The notes below the pieces were generated by a model. That model saw nothing but the letters and a program-made list of their open reading frames with translations, was not told where the DNA came from and made no database searches. Shown here piece by piece: positions 45,406 through 53,927 of a stretch of DNA of 64,000 bases (its first letter is position 1; each line of letters opens with the position of its first letter). The translations under genes and the position numbers were made by a program. The DNA is from Comamonadaceae bacterium M7527 (GTDB lineage: Bacteria > Pseudomonadota > Gammaproteobacteria > Burkholderiales > Burkholderiaceae_C), in NCBI GenBank assembly GCA_021044545.1, contig CP087990.1, positions 1,426,001-1,490,000 of the forward strand, in the 5' to 3' direction.

Positions 45406-45879
45406 GATTATCGGCTACGGTCAACCAACGGGCTTTACGGTACGGGCGAATCTTTCAATTCGTTTGCTGTCAAAGCCGTGTATTGACTGCTTTGATCTGC
45501 GGGGTGAATCAACGGTACAGGCTTGTTTGTCGGCAAGATCATGCCAAGTGACTTGGCGCAAGTGGCGTTTGGGCGGAGCGCGCCCTTGCCAGTAGCCCCC
45601 CTTTTTTTAGATGATGATGGACACCACTTAGACCCCTTAAAGTAGTTTTTTAGTATACACTTATGGCCGCTTGAGGCTATTGAACAGCCACATGCCCTGA
45701 TGTCCTCTTAATCTGTGACAGCAATACTATGTATTTCGCCAACAGGCCTTTTCACATCTACACCCGTGCATGTACTGTGGAGTTGCCCCTTTACACCCGA
45801 CAGTTTTTTTCCAATCAAGTACCTTGGCCATAGCTCCAGATTCTTTAATTTTTTCGAGACCCGGTTTCTGCCCCTCTGG
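45406..45879. other. gene-free region before the toxin-antitoxin module
   Basis: No convincing coding sequence in 474 bp. A run of seven T at 45601-45607 lacks a clear stem. TTTTTTAGTATACACTT around 45646-45662 could hold a promoter -10. The composition drifts AT-rich toward the right, marking the left side of the accessory region. Confidence 0.4.
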
Positions 45880-45917
45880 TTGACAACCTGGGGCGCCTTT
45901 GATATCTTTAAGATATC
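45880..45917 (+). promoter_or_regulatory. promoter with palindromic operator of the toxin-antitoxin operon
   Basis: TTGACA (45880-45885), a 17-bp spacer and TATCTT (45903-45908) make a near-ideal sigma70 promoter. GATATCTTTAAGATATC (45901-45917) is a palindrome around the central T that covers the -10, suited to autorepression by the antitoxin. Confidence 0.7.
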
Positions 45918-45937
45918 TATTTGCAAAGGATCCACCC

Positions 45938-46219
45938 ATGGCAGCTGCAACCGCTCAGATCGCCTTTCGCTACCGTGCGCGCGACAGCGCAACAGGCGTG
46001 ACCCGAACAACAGCCAAGCGCCTGGCTGAGGTGCTGGGCGTTGACGAAACGCAGGTCATTCACATGGCCCTGCAGCAGTTAGCCACCAAATGTCTGCCGC
46101 AATACGAGGCTGATGAGGGCGCTCTAACCAAGGCCCAGCTCAGTCAGGTTAAAAAATCAGCGCCCAAAGCCAAAGGCGGCACGGTTCGCAGCAGTCTTTT
46201 TGAACTGGAAAGCACCTGA
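45938..46219 (+). CDS. antitoxin of PemK/MazF-type module
   Basis: About 93 residues. ATG 45938 has AAAGGA seven bases before it. RTTAKRLAEVLGVDETQVIHMALQQLA looks like a helix-rich DNA-binding N-terminal domain; the C-terminus is Lys-rich and likely unstructured, as in antitoxins. No named family was recognised. Function is inferred from its one-base overlap (TGATG) with a MazF-like toxin gene and its palindrome-containing promoter. Confidence 0.75.
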   Translation: MAAATAQIAFRYRARDSATGVTRTTAKRLAEVLGVDETQVIHMALQQLATKCLPQYEADEGALTKAQLSQVKKSAPKAKGGTVRSSLFELEST

Positions 46220-46623
46220 TGCGGTGGTGGCCAGAACCTACAGCCGGCGACATCGTCTGGTGCCACTTTCCTGACAACATTCACCCCAAGGCCAAACCAC
46301 GCCCGGGCCTCATTGTTTCGACCAAGGAAGACGACCAGGGCTTGATCTTCGTGAGCGTGGCATACGGCACAAGCCAAAAGACGGGCCGTTTGTACAGCGG
46401 AGAGTTTCGCATTGCCCAAAATGAACATCCGGCCGCCTATACCAGCGCCGGACTGAGCTACAACACCAAGTTCGATTTAAGAAACGTGCTTGAGCTTCCG
46501 TTCAACGACACCTATTTCTCGGTGCCTCCCCATGCGCCGCATGGCCAGATTCCAAAGCTGGGGACACTGCATCCGAGCATGGTCAGAATTGCCGCCACCG
46601 CTTTCGCAGCAGCAAGCCAATAG
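46219..46623 (+). CDS. PemK/MazF-family toxin (putative endoribonuclease)
   Basis: About 134 residues. AGDIVWCHFPDN and KPRPGLIVST are the first strands of the PemK/MazF fold, with FVSVAYGTSQK and the loop YNTKFDLRNVLELPF following. Members cleave mRNA. It begins within the antitoxin stop codon. The antitoxin-then-toxin order is the usual one. Confidence 0.8.
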   Translation: MRWWPEPTAGDIVWCHFPDNIHPKAKPRPGLIVSTKEDDQGLIFVSVAYGTSQKTGRLYSGEFRIAQNEHPAAYTSAGLSYNTKFDLRNVLELPFNDTYFSVPPHAPHGQIPKLGTLHPSMVRIAATAFAAASQ

Positions 46624-46713
46624 GCCCAACCATGGCCCCAGCCGCACAGGAACGCAAGCGGCAAACTTTTTTGAATCAGAGCGCCGCTACGTCCGCTGAG
46701 CCCTGCTCCCCGG

Positions 46714-47034
46714 TCATGCCGTTTGAAGCCTCAGTGCCTTGATGCCCGAAAGGGTCTTGCCAGCCTTCGCTGCGACCCGTGCTTGCCAGAGGTCATACGC
46801 CGCTTGCTGTGCCAGCCATACCTCAGCCGCCCCGCCATGCTCGCGACTCAGCCAACGCTCAATGCGCAGTGCCATTGAAGGGCTGATCGCGGCCCGCCCA
46901 TTGACTACTTTGGACAAAGTCGTCCGGTCCACGCCCAACTGGGCAGCTGCTTCACCCACCTGCAAATCCAAGGCAGGCAAGATGTCGTCCCTCAAAGTGA
47001 GGCCGGGGTGTGGGGGATTGAACATCGAACTCAT
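46714..47034 (-). CDS. HigA-family antitoxin (XRE helix-turn-helix)
   Basis: About 106 residues. MFNPPHPGLTLRDDILPALDLQ with GEAAAQLGVDRTTLSKVVNGRAAISPSMALRIERWL is the HigA/VapI pattern. ATG 47034 has GAGG five bases before it; in-frame GTG 47040 and ATG 47025 are less likely. A higB gene should lie directly upstream, but only its last residues seem to remain, so this antitoxin may be an orphan. Confidence 0.85.
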   Translation of the reverse strand: MSSMFNPPHPGLTLRDDILPALDLQVGEAAAQLGVDRTTLSKVVNGRAAISPSMALRIERWLSREHGGAAEVWLAQQAAYDLWQARVAAKAGKTLSGIKALRLQTA

Positions 47035-47041
47035 AAACACC

Positions 47042-47131
47042 TCAGTGGTAATCCTGATAGTCCAAAAAGCGAGTCGAGACTAATGCCAAGCGCCTCAGTG
47101 GGCTGTACCAAGGCTCAATCAAAATGAACAT
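47042..47131 (-). pseudogene. probable 3' remnant of a higB toxin gene
   Basis: A 29-codon frame ending FLDYQDYH, the typical C-terminus of RelE-fold HigB toxins, with its stop 7 bp before the higA start as in intact higBA operons. Upstream residues (MFILIEPWYSPLRR) do not resemble HigB. The rest of the gene appears lost. Confidence 0.4.
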
Positions 47132-47352
47132 GGCCAACTATGCCTCGGCGCTTGCACATCGCTTGAATGTATATGTCGGCCTGGTTCGCTGGCTTTGCGC
47201 CCGCCCTGACCAACTCCCGATTTATTGACGACGATCGAACGAATACCTCGCTCTTCCATGTCTGATTTTGACTACTCTTAAAGTATACTAATTAAGCTAT
47301 AAAAGGAATACAATCCACAAGCGAGTGGGTCTTTTTAGTACTAACTAACGCA

Positions 47353-47763
47353 TTGAGGCCGCAAATAAACAACTTCCTTTGCACCTCATATCCGACCTCT
47401 TCGATGACGTTTAAACAGGCAGGGAAGCCGCTCAAGCCATCGAAGCGTTTGTCAAGTAAGTTGGGCCGTTACACGTGCCGTAAAGCAGCACTAAAACTTG
47501 CATCAGGCGTTACCAAGTCTCGACTTGACGACTTGGAAAGTCTAAAGCGCAAAGCGCTGAGCAAAACCAAACCCAGCCATGCGCTGCGCGACAAGCTGGA
47601 CAAGCTCAAGGCCAGCAGCCGGGCGAAGTTAGAGCATACGCTTCAGGCGATCAAGAGCCAGCTCGGGCATCGCAAGACACGTTACCGGAGTTTGGTCAAA
47701 AAAGTGTGGTCGAACGCCCCACAACAGGCCCAAAGGGGCCTGGAGAGATGGCAAGGAATTTAA
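47353..47763 (+). pseudogene. remnant of an IS5-family transposase C-terminus
   Basis: A 136-codon frame. Its last third, KLKASSRAKLEHTLQAIKSQ then LGHRKTRYRSLVKKV, resembles the conserved end of IS5-family transposases (RAKVEHPF...RHRKTRYRGLAKN). The earlier part is Lys/Ser-rich and unlike the family, and no inverted repeats were found. Could alternatively be a small basic protein. It marks the left side of the AT-rich island. Confidence 0.45.
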
Positions 47764-47851
47764 CGTTGGCCTCACCATGAACACTCATGCATCAATTCAC
47801 GCTTGGCGGATGTTATGAAAATATACCCAGATCACATAACGGATATGGAAA

Positions 47852-48262
47852 ATGGACGAAATAGATAGGAAAATTATTAACTTTTTATCTGTAGATGCCC
47901 GGATGAGATCTACAGAAATAGCTGGCAAGGTCCACAGATCAAGAGTCGCGGTTCAAAATAGAATTGAGAGTTTAATTAAGGATGGTGAAATCTTGGGTTT
48001 TGGAATCGCTCTGCGAAGAAAGGCTGTACCGGCAATATTTGAAATTTGTCTAAAGCCCAAGTCGAAATGCGAAGATATTCTTCCTAAGTTTAGAGCAATG
48101 TTCAACATAAACAAAGCATGGTCTGTTACCGGAAATAAAGATTTATTCATCTGGACGGAAGTTGATGAAGCTCAAGATTTACAAGTCATGAGAACATATC
48201 TTTCTGAACAACAAGAGGTTTCTAGCGTATCAACGCATATCGTCATTAAGACGTACGAATAA
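47852..48262 (+). CDS. Lrp/AsnC-family regulator of the AT-rich island
   Basis: About 136 residues. The helix-turn-helix region DRKIINFLSVDARMRSTEIAGKVHRSRVAVQNRIESL is followed by a RAM-like ligand domain ending VSSVSTHIVIKTYE. Base composition is clearly AT-richer than surrounding genes. It precedes the N-oxygenase-cupin gene by about 150 bp in the same direction, and probably senses an amino acid that the encoded permease moves. Confidence 0.88.
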   Translation: MDEIDRKIINFLSVDARMRSTEIAGKVHRSRVAVQNRIESLIKDGEILGFGIALRRKAVPAIFEICLKPKSKCEDILPKFRAMFNINKAWSVTGNKDLFIWTEVDEAQDLQVMRTYLSEQQEVSSVSTHIVIKTYE

Positions 48263-48410
48263 AATATAAAACAATCTTGTTAGCCACTTATTCCACCTGG
48301 TAATAGATAATATTCGTAATGAACGCGTATTCTTTCCTTTGGCAAGTTGTGCTCTCTGATTCATGCAACGTAAAATTTGGCCTTGTTTTTCAATAAGCTG
48401 GAAACTTGCT

Positions 48411-49475
48411 ATGCGAATTTGGGATAAGAATGAAATTCAAGATATGCCAATAAAATCATGGGAGAAAATGGCATATGAATATTTTGAAAAAATAGTGATT
48501 GATAAAGAGCGGAGATTTCCTTGCACTTTGGGAGTTGCGGGCCTTGCTTCCAATCAATTGCGATTTGGTTTTGTACCTGGTGATATCAGCTCGCCAGAAG
48601 TCAGTATAAATATTGCAGCAATGCTACAAAGCTTTATTCCATGTGCATATACATTTGGAAAGAACACCTCACTTGTGGTGTTTTTTAATGAAACAGCTGA
48701 TTTGGGTGTAGAAAAGTATGAGAAGCTATTTTGGGATATCCTGAACTCAATATCTGCTCTTGATGCCCGTGCATGGCCTCGCAATATTCCAGTTAACCCA
48801 GATGATAGTTTATGGGAATTTTCATTTGCTGGAGAGCCAATTTTCGTTGTATGTAATACCCCATCACATAAAGCAAGAAAAAGTAGATATTCTAAAAACT
48901 TCATGATTACATTTCAACCTCGATGGGTTTTTGATGGCGTTATAAGAAGTAATGCACCAAACGCTGAAAAAATTAAAAAAGAAATCAGGGGAAGACTTTC
49001 TTTGCTCGATAGAATTCCAGCTTCTCCTGAACTAGGTACATATGGAAGCAATGATAACCGTGAGTGGAAGCAGTACTTTCTTCATGATACAAATGAACCT
49101 CAAACGCACGCCTGCCCATTTCATAAGAGAGTGAATAATTTACAACCAGAAGTAGTATCGACCAATATAAAAAGTCTGGAAGAAGCCGTCACTGGATTAT
49201 TGCCACCAACTGGCTCAGTTGAAGTGCAATACGACACACAATTTAGAGTCCATGAACAGCATCATCATGCTGCAGATGAGACACTGCACATTATTCGTGG
49301 TGATATTACTTTTGAGTATGGAATAACTGCGGTTACTTGTAGCGCTGGTGACAGGTTGATTTTACCTGCTATGACTCCGCATAAATCAAAAGCAGGAAAG
49401 GATGGCTGCTTATACGTAATAGCTACCAGAATTGTTAAACCGGAATCCATTAATCAAGGAGATAGGCATGCATGA
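48411..49475 (+). CDS. YqcI/YcgG (GntA-like) haem N-oxygenase fused to a cupin domain
   Basis: About 354 residues in two parts. Residues 1-245 match YqcI/YcgG (PF08892), the family of the guanitoxin N-hydroxylase GntA: RFPCTLGVAGLASNQLRFGF, SLVVFF, WEFSFAGEPIFVVCNTPSHKA (two pieces), ITFQPRWVFDG and the closing EWKQYFL with CPFH at 235-238. Residues 265-345 are a cupin: HHHAADETLHIIRG (metal ligands H284, H286, E290) and GDRLILPAMTPH (H324). ATG 48363 would add 16 residues. The stop overlaps the permease gene. N-hydroxylation of an amino acid or guanidine followed by a cupin-catalysed step is inferred; the substrate is unknown. AT-rich composition suggests transfer. Confidence 0.82.
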   Translation: MRIWDKNEIQDMPIKSWEKMAYEYFEKIVIDKERRFPCTLGVAGLASNQLRFGFVPGDISSPEVSINIAAMLQSFIPCAYTFGKNTSLVVFFNETADLGVEKYEKLFWDILNSISALDARAWPRNIPVNPDDSLWEFSFAGEPIFVVCNTPSHKARKSRYSKNFMITFQPRWVFDGVIRSNAPNAEKIKKEIRGRLSLLDRIPASPELGTYGSNDNREWKQYFLHDTNEPQTHACPFHKRVNNLQPEVVSTNIKSLEEAVTGLLPPTGSVEVQYDTQFRVHEQHHHAADETLHIIRGDITFEYGITAVTCSAGDRLILPAMTPHKSKAGKDGCLYVIATRIVKPESINQGDRHA

Positions 49476-50709
49476 TAATAAAATTGGCGTTGTTGTTGCA
49501 ACGGCAATGTCCGTCACCATTGTTGTTGGCGCAGGCTTGTTGGCACTTCCTGGTTTAAGCTTTGGATTGGCTGGTAAATTCGGGTATTTACCTTGGATTC
49601 TGGTTGCCGTATTGATGGTGCCATTGCTATATATATTCTCATATTTTGGGGCTAATAATCCGAGCGCGGGTGGAGTTGTAGGCTATATAAGAGTAGCGTT
49701 GGGTCGAAAATTCGCGTCTATGGCAGAAGTGATTGTCTTCGGTACGTTTACTTTGGGCATTCCAGCTATTGCCTTAATTGGCTCTCAATATCTGAGGCAA
49801 ACTGTGCCAGGTATTACAGTTTTGCAAGCTGGTCTTTTGGTGATTGGCTTGGCATATATCGCTGGGGTAGTGGGCTTGAAACTATCAGGAACCATTCAAA
49901 CAGTAATTGCCGCTTTCATTGTAATTGGATTATCAGCCATTGCTGCATTTTTCCTTTTCAACGTACAATGGCCGACAGTTGTAATCCCATTGCATATTGA
50001 AATAAGTCAATACGAGGGAATTACGTCAGCGATTCCAATAATACTGTTCGCTTACACTGGGTGGGAGATGACGGCTTTTCTTGCTGAAGACATGAAAAAT
50101 CCAAAGCGAGATATACCGACGTCAATATGGGCTAGCTTTGCCATTGTTGTTGCAATGTATGTTTTTATCGCATGGACAGTAGCAACTTTCGCTGAAGATA
50201 ATGATGTCTGGAAACTTACGCCATTTATTGAATTGGCCAAATTTTCTTTTGGCCAATTTGGTGGCATCGTTGTAGGCGTTATTGCCGCGCTCTTGGTTAT
50301 TGCCAATGTTATTGCGGCTTTTATTTCCGCATCTCGTGGAATTTATTCAGCTGGTCGTGATGGCTTTTTACCAAAGATTATTGGCAGACTAAATAAAAAA
50401 GGGCAGCCAATGATTGCAATGACGCTGACATGGCTTCTATTTTCCACAGTTACTTTTGCGGCACAAGAGTTAAGGTTTGGAGCCGAATCGTTGTTGCAAT
50501 TAGCCGGGCAGAATTTCTTTGTGTTGTATTTGCTTTGCTCCATTGGTTTTGCAAAGATTCATTACGGAATGAATATCAAATTTTTGGTGAGTATTTGCGC
50601 AATAGTGAGTGTGCTAATGATGCTCACACTTTTCAGTCTTCCTGGCCTAATCTATTGCTCTGTCTTGGCAATTGCAGGCTTGTTTTTCTCTAAGAAAAAT
50701 ACAGCATGA
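49468..50709 (+). CDS. APC-family amino-acid permease
   Basis: About 413 residues with eleven or twelve membrane segments. VVGAGLLALPGLSFGLAGK is the APC helix-1 motif, and FAYTGWEMTAFLAEDMKNPKRDIP the conserved helix-6/loop region. ATG 49468 has AAGGAG six bases upstream and overlaps the N-oxygenase gene by 8 bp, so the two are coupled. It may import the substrate or export the product of the fusion enzyme. AT-rich like its neighbours. Confidence 0.9.
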   Translation: MHDNKIGVVVATAMSVTIVVGAGLLALPGLSFGLAGKFGYLPWILVAVLMVPLLYIFSYFGANNPSAGGVVGYIRVALGRKFASMAEVIVFGTFTLGIPAIALIGSQYLRQTVPGITVLQAGLLVIGLAYIAGVVGLKLSGTIQTVIAAFIVIGLSAIAAFFLFNVQWPTVVIPLHIEISQYEGITSAIPIILFAYTGWEMTAFLAEDMKNPKRDIPTSIWASFAIVVAMYVFIAWTVATFAEDNDVWKLTPFIELAKFSFGQFGGIVVGVIAALLVIANVIAAFISASRGIYSAGRDGFLPKIIGRLNKKGQPMIAMTLTWLLFSTVTFAAQELRFGAESLLQLAGQNFFVLYLLCSIGFAKIHYGMNIKFLVSICAIVSVLMMLTLFSLPGLIYCSVLAIAGLFFSKKNTA

Positions 50710-50802
50710 CCCTCAAGGGGAGGTCACGCGGGTGTGGGAAGACGACAAAAATGTATTTACCCAATGACTTCTTGCAGGTGTTACTGTTGAAGGGAAACAC
50801 CT

Positions 50803-50943
50803 GTGAGTAGCCAGCCGGAAGATGACATCAAACTATGGACGGCCAAGCGCAAGACGGACTTGATCCTAGCTACCAGCCAAGGCAAAACCACCGTGACCGA
50901 GGCCAGCCTAGCCTATGACCTACGCCCTTCTGTGCTCGCTTGA
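50803..50943 (+). pseudogene. remnant of a transposase OrfA (IS3-like helix-turn-helix)
   Basis: 46 codons from GTG: DIKLWTAKRKTDLILAT then SQGKTTVTEASLAYDL resemble the N-terminus of IS3-group OrfA proteins. It stops after LRPSVLA. A perfect 8-bp inverted repeat CAGGTGTT/AACACCTG (50775-50803) precedes it. It marks the right side of the AT-rich island. Confidence 0.6.
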
Positions 50944-50995
50944 GCCATTCCGGCAACGTCTCTGTTGTATAGCCTAACGAGCCACTTCCCGTGAC

Positions 50996-51345
50996 TTAAA
51001 GTAAGTCAAGGCCAAACTGTTTCACGACATAAGAAAACGCCATAAAACAAACAACCGTGATCACAGCACACGCAGTCAGTGTCCACCAAAAACCAATACG
51101 GTCATGAAGGAATGGGAAGGCTAAGAACATTGGCAAGGTCGGCACCACATACCAGAAGGTGTACCAAGCGTGATTGGAAATCTTGTCGACTGGTTGCTTC
51201 TCAATATAAAGCCAGATCAAAGTCAAAAAAGTCACCAGCGGCAAAGCAGCAATCAGACCGCCCAGCTTGTCGCGCGCTTGGCTGCCTCAGACACGATCAC
51301 GACGACAGCCGCTGTGAGCAAGTATTTTGTGATGATCCAAGCCAT
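50996..51345 (-). pseudogene. DUF3147 membrane protein, single frameshift
   Basis: Repaired length about 116 residues with four hydrophobic segments. The first part runs from ATG 51345 (MAWIITKYLLTAAVVVIVSE) and goes out of frame; the rest (GGLIAALPLVTFLTLIWLY to VKQFGLDLL) follows in another frame. Adding one base in the GCGCGC run at 51271-51276 restores KRADKLGGL, as in DUF3147 proteins. Function unknown; often beside glmS-type housekeeping genes in betaproteobacteria only by chance. Confidence 0.75.
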
Positions 51346-51369
51346 AGGTTCCCTATGTACAAATTGAAA

Positions 51370-53262
51370 TTACTCCACCGTCACCGACTTGGCCAAGTTT
51401 CTAGGCTTGTCCACATCAGTGCCTTTTGCACAAGCCGTGTGATAGGCCAGCATTTGCAGTGGCACCACGTGCAGCAGGGGGCTTAGCACGCCGTAGTGTT
51501 CGGGCATGCGTATAACGTTTAGGCCGGGTGCGGCTTTGATGCGGCTGTCGCCGTCGGCCAGCACGTACAGCACGCCGCCTCGGGCGCGTACTTCTTGCAT
51601 GTTGCTTTTGAGCTTTTCAAGCAGCGCGTCGTTGGGCGCGACAGTCACAACGGGCATCTCACTGGTTACCAGCGCCAGCGGGCCGTGCTTGAGCTCGCCT
51701 GCGGGGTAGGCCTCGGCGTGTATGTAGCTGATTTCTTTCAACTTAAGCGCGCCTTCTAAAGCAATGGGGTAGTGCAAGCCACGGCCTAAAAACAAGGCAT
51801 TGTCCATGCGCGCAAAGTCTTGCGACCACGCAATAAGCTGCGGCTCCAGGGCCAGCACGTCTTGCAAGGCGGCGGGCAAGTGGCGCATGGCTTTGAGGTG
51901 CTCTGCCTCGTCGGCTTCGCTGAGTTTGCCTTTGCTTTGCGCCAACGCCAGCGTTAGCAAAAACAGGCCTGCCAACTGGGTGGTAAACGCTTTGGTAGAC
52001 GCCACGCCAATTTCCACCCCTGCGCGGGTGATGTAAGCCAACTTGCATTCACGCACCATGGCAGACGTGGACACGTTGCAAATGGTCAGCGTGTGGTGCA
52101 TACCCAAACTTTGCGCGTGGCGCAGCGCGGCCAAGGTGTCAGCGGTCTCACCGCTTTGGCTCAGTGTCACCACCAGGGTGTTGGGGTGTGGCACGCTGGT
52201 GCGGTAGCGGTATTCGCTGGCCACCTCTACTTGTGTGGGTATGCCGGCAATGCTTTCCAGCCAGTACTTGGCCGTGCAGCCGCTGTAGTAACTGGTGCCG
52301 CACGCCAATATCAAAATGCGGTCAATCTGTTTGAACACGGCATGGGCGTTATCACCAGGCGCGGGGGCCTGCACACCGTCAAACAACTCAGGCACTATGC
52401 CCACCAAACCCTCTAGCGTGTCTGCCAAAGCGCGTGGTTGCTCAAAAATTTCTTTTTGCATGTAGTGGCGGTAAGGCCCCAGCTCTGCCGCGCCACTGTG
52501 CGCCAATACGGTTTTGACTTCGCGTGTCACGCGTTGGCCTTGACCGTTCACAATCCAGTACTTGCCCAGTTGCAAGTCCACGCGGTCGCCCTCTTCCAGG
52601 TACACGATTTGGTCGGTCACGCCGGCCAAAGCCATGGCATCACTGGCCAAGAAAAACTCACCCGTGTTGTCGGCACTGCCAACACCCAACACCAGCGGTG
52701 AGCCAAAGCGTGCGCCCGCCACACGGTGCGGCTCGTCTTTGTGAAAGGCGGCAATGGCGTAGGCGCCTTGCAACTGCACCACTGTGGCTTGCAAGGCTTC
52801 AAACAAGTCGCCGTCGTACAGCGAGTCCATGAGGTGGGCAATCACCTCGGTGTCGGTTTGGCTGGTAAACACGTAGCCCTTGGCTTGCAAGGCTTCGCGC
52901 AACTCATCGTGGTTTTCAATAATGCCGTTGTGCACCAACGCAATGCGGCCTGCGCGCTGTGGCGCGTCAGCACCTGCATCAACACCAGGGCCGTGGCTAA
53001 AGTGCGGGTGGGCGTTGTGTACAGCCGGTGCGCCATGTGTGGCCCAGCGCGTGTGCGCAATGCCAGTGCCGCCGCTTAGCTGTGTGTCGTTAACCTGGCT
53101 TAGCAGGTCTGCCACCCGCGCGGTGCTGCGGCTGCGCTGCAAGCCGTTTGCGTGCACAGCCACGCCACAAGAGTCATAGCCCCGGTACTCCAGGCGCTGC
53201 AGCCCCTGCACCAGCACAGGAACGATATTGCGGCTAGAAACCGCACCAACAATGCCACACAT
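51370..53262 (-). CDS. glmS: glutamine-fructose-6-phosphate aminotransferase
   Basis: Makes glucosamine-6-phosphate from fructose-6-phosphate and glutamine for cell-wall and LPS synthesis. About 630 residues, slightly longer than usual through an insert near HFSHGPGVDAGAD. The glutaminase nucleophile is Cys2 (MCGIVGAV), with HTRWATHG and HNGIIEN; the isomerase half has two SIS domains (CGTSYYSG, SQSGETADT, LGRGLHYPIALEGALKLKEISY) and ends AKSVTVE. Divergent from an Lrp-type regulator. Confidence 0.97.
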   Translation of the reverse strand: MCGIVGAVSSRNIVPVLVQGLQRLEYRGYDSCGVAVHANGLQRSRSTARVADLLSQVNDTQLSGGTGIAHTRWATHGAPAVHNAHPHFSHGPGVDAGADAPQRAGRIALVHNGIIENHDELREALQAKGYVFTSQTDTEVIAHLMDSLYDGDLFEALQATVVQLQGAYAIAAFHKDEPHRVAGARFGSPLVLGVGSADNTGEFFLASDAMALAGVTDQIVYLEEGDRVDLQLGKYWIVNGQGQRVTREVKTVLAHSGAAELGPYRHYMQKEIFEQPRALADTLEGLVGIVPELFDGVQAPAPGDNAHAVFKQIDRILILACGTSYYSGCTAKYWLESIAGIPTQVEVASEYRYRTSVPHPNTLVVTLSQSGETADTLAALRHAQSLGMHHTLTICNVSTSAMVRECKLAYITRAGVEIGVASTKAFTTQLAGLFLLTLALAQSKGKLSEADEAEHLKAMRHLPAALQDVLALEPQLIAWSQDFARMDNALFLGRGLHYPIALEGALKLKEISYIHAEAYPAGELKHGPLALVTSEMPVVTVAPNDALLEKLKSNMQEVRARGGVLYVLADGDSRIKAAPGLNVIRMPEHYGVLSPLLHVVPLQMLAYHTACAKGTDVDKPRNLAKSVTVE

Positions 53263-53426
53263 ACGCCAACTCCCGGGGTAAACAACACCCCATTTAATGA
53301 TGAATGCCGGCTAGTTTAGAAGTGGTGGCAAAAAATAAGCATTCAAATATGGTTTATTTATGACTGTAAATTTCATAGTTGTGATTAAATGGTTTTTTAT
53401 TTCGTTATTTAAGCAAATGTGAAGCA

Positions 53427-53927
53427 ATGAACAAGGCCAACACCATCACCTGGGACAACACAGACCTTCAACTACTGGCCCAACTGCAAGCGGACGCCAG
53501 CCTCACCAACGCCGCGCTGGCCGCCAAGCTGGGGCTGTCACCCGCTACAGCATTGCGTCGCGTCAAGCGCCTACGAGACGCTGGCGTCATTGAGCGCCAA
53601 GCCGCCATACTCAACGCCGACGCAGTGGCGCTGATGGTGGGCGCGGGCTTGCACGCCATTGTTGAAATCAGCCTAGACCACCAAGGCGCCGAACACCTGG
53701 ACGCCTTTGAAGCCCACGTCTGCGCCCACCCCGGCGTGCAGCAATGCTGGCGCACCAGCCCAGGGCCAGACTTTTGTTTGGTGGTGCAGGCCACCGACAT
53801 GCCCGCCTACCTGGCGATGGCACAAACGCTTTTTACAGCGCATGCCAATGTGCGCAACGTGAAGGCGTTTTTCAGCGTGAAGCGCGCTAAGTTTTCAACG
53901 CAAGTGGCACTTGGTGGTCCGGTGTAA
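53427..53927 (+). CDS. Lrp/AsnC-family regulator divergent from glmS
   Basis: About 166 residues. DLQLLAQLQADASLTNAALAAKLGLSPATALRRVKRL is the winged helix-turn-helix, followed by a RAM domain with VEISLDHQGAEHLDAFEAHV. Normal base composition, unlike the island Lrp. An inverted repeat TTGGTGGT/ACCACCAA (53911-53935) spans its stop. Target unknown; divergent glmS is a candidate. Confidence 0.9.
   Translation: MNKANTITWDNTDLQLLAQLQADASLTNAALAAKLGLSPATALRRVKRLRDAGVIERQAAILNADAVALMVGAGLHAIVEISLDHQGAEHLDAFEAHVCAHPGVQQCWRTSPGPDFCLVVQATDMPAYLAMAQTLFTAHANVRNVKAFFSVKRAKFSTQVALGGPV

Noticed and set aside
45635..47300. AGTATAC-containing stretches at 45653 and 47283 as direct repeats bounding a mobile element
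   Set aside because: The common word is too short, flanks do not align, and no integrase or intact inverted repeats accompany them.
53263..53426. glmS ribozyme or riboswitch upstream of glmS
   Set aside because: The glmS ribozyme is characteristic of Gram-positive bacteria, and no matching structure could be recognised in the 164-bp gap.
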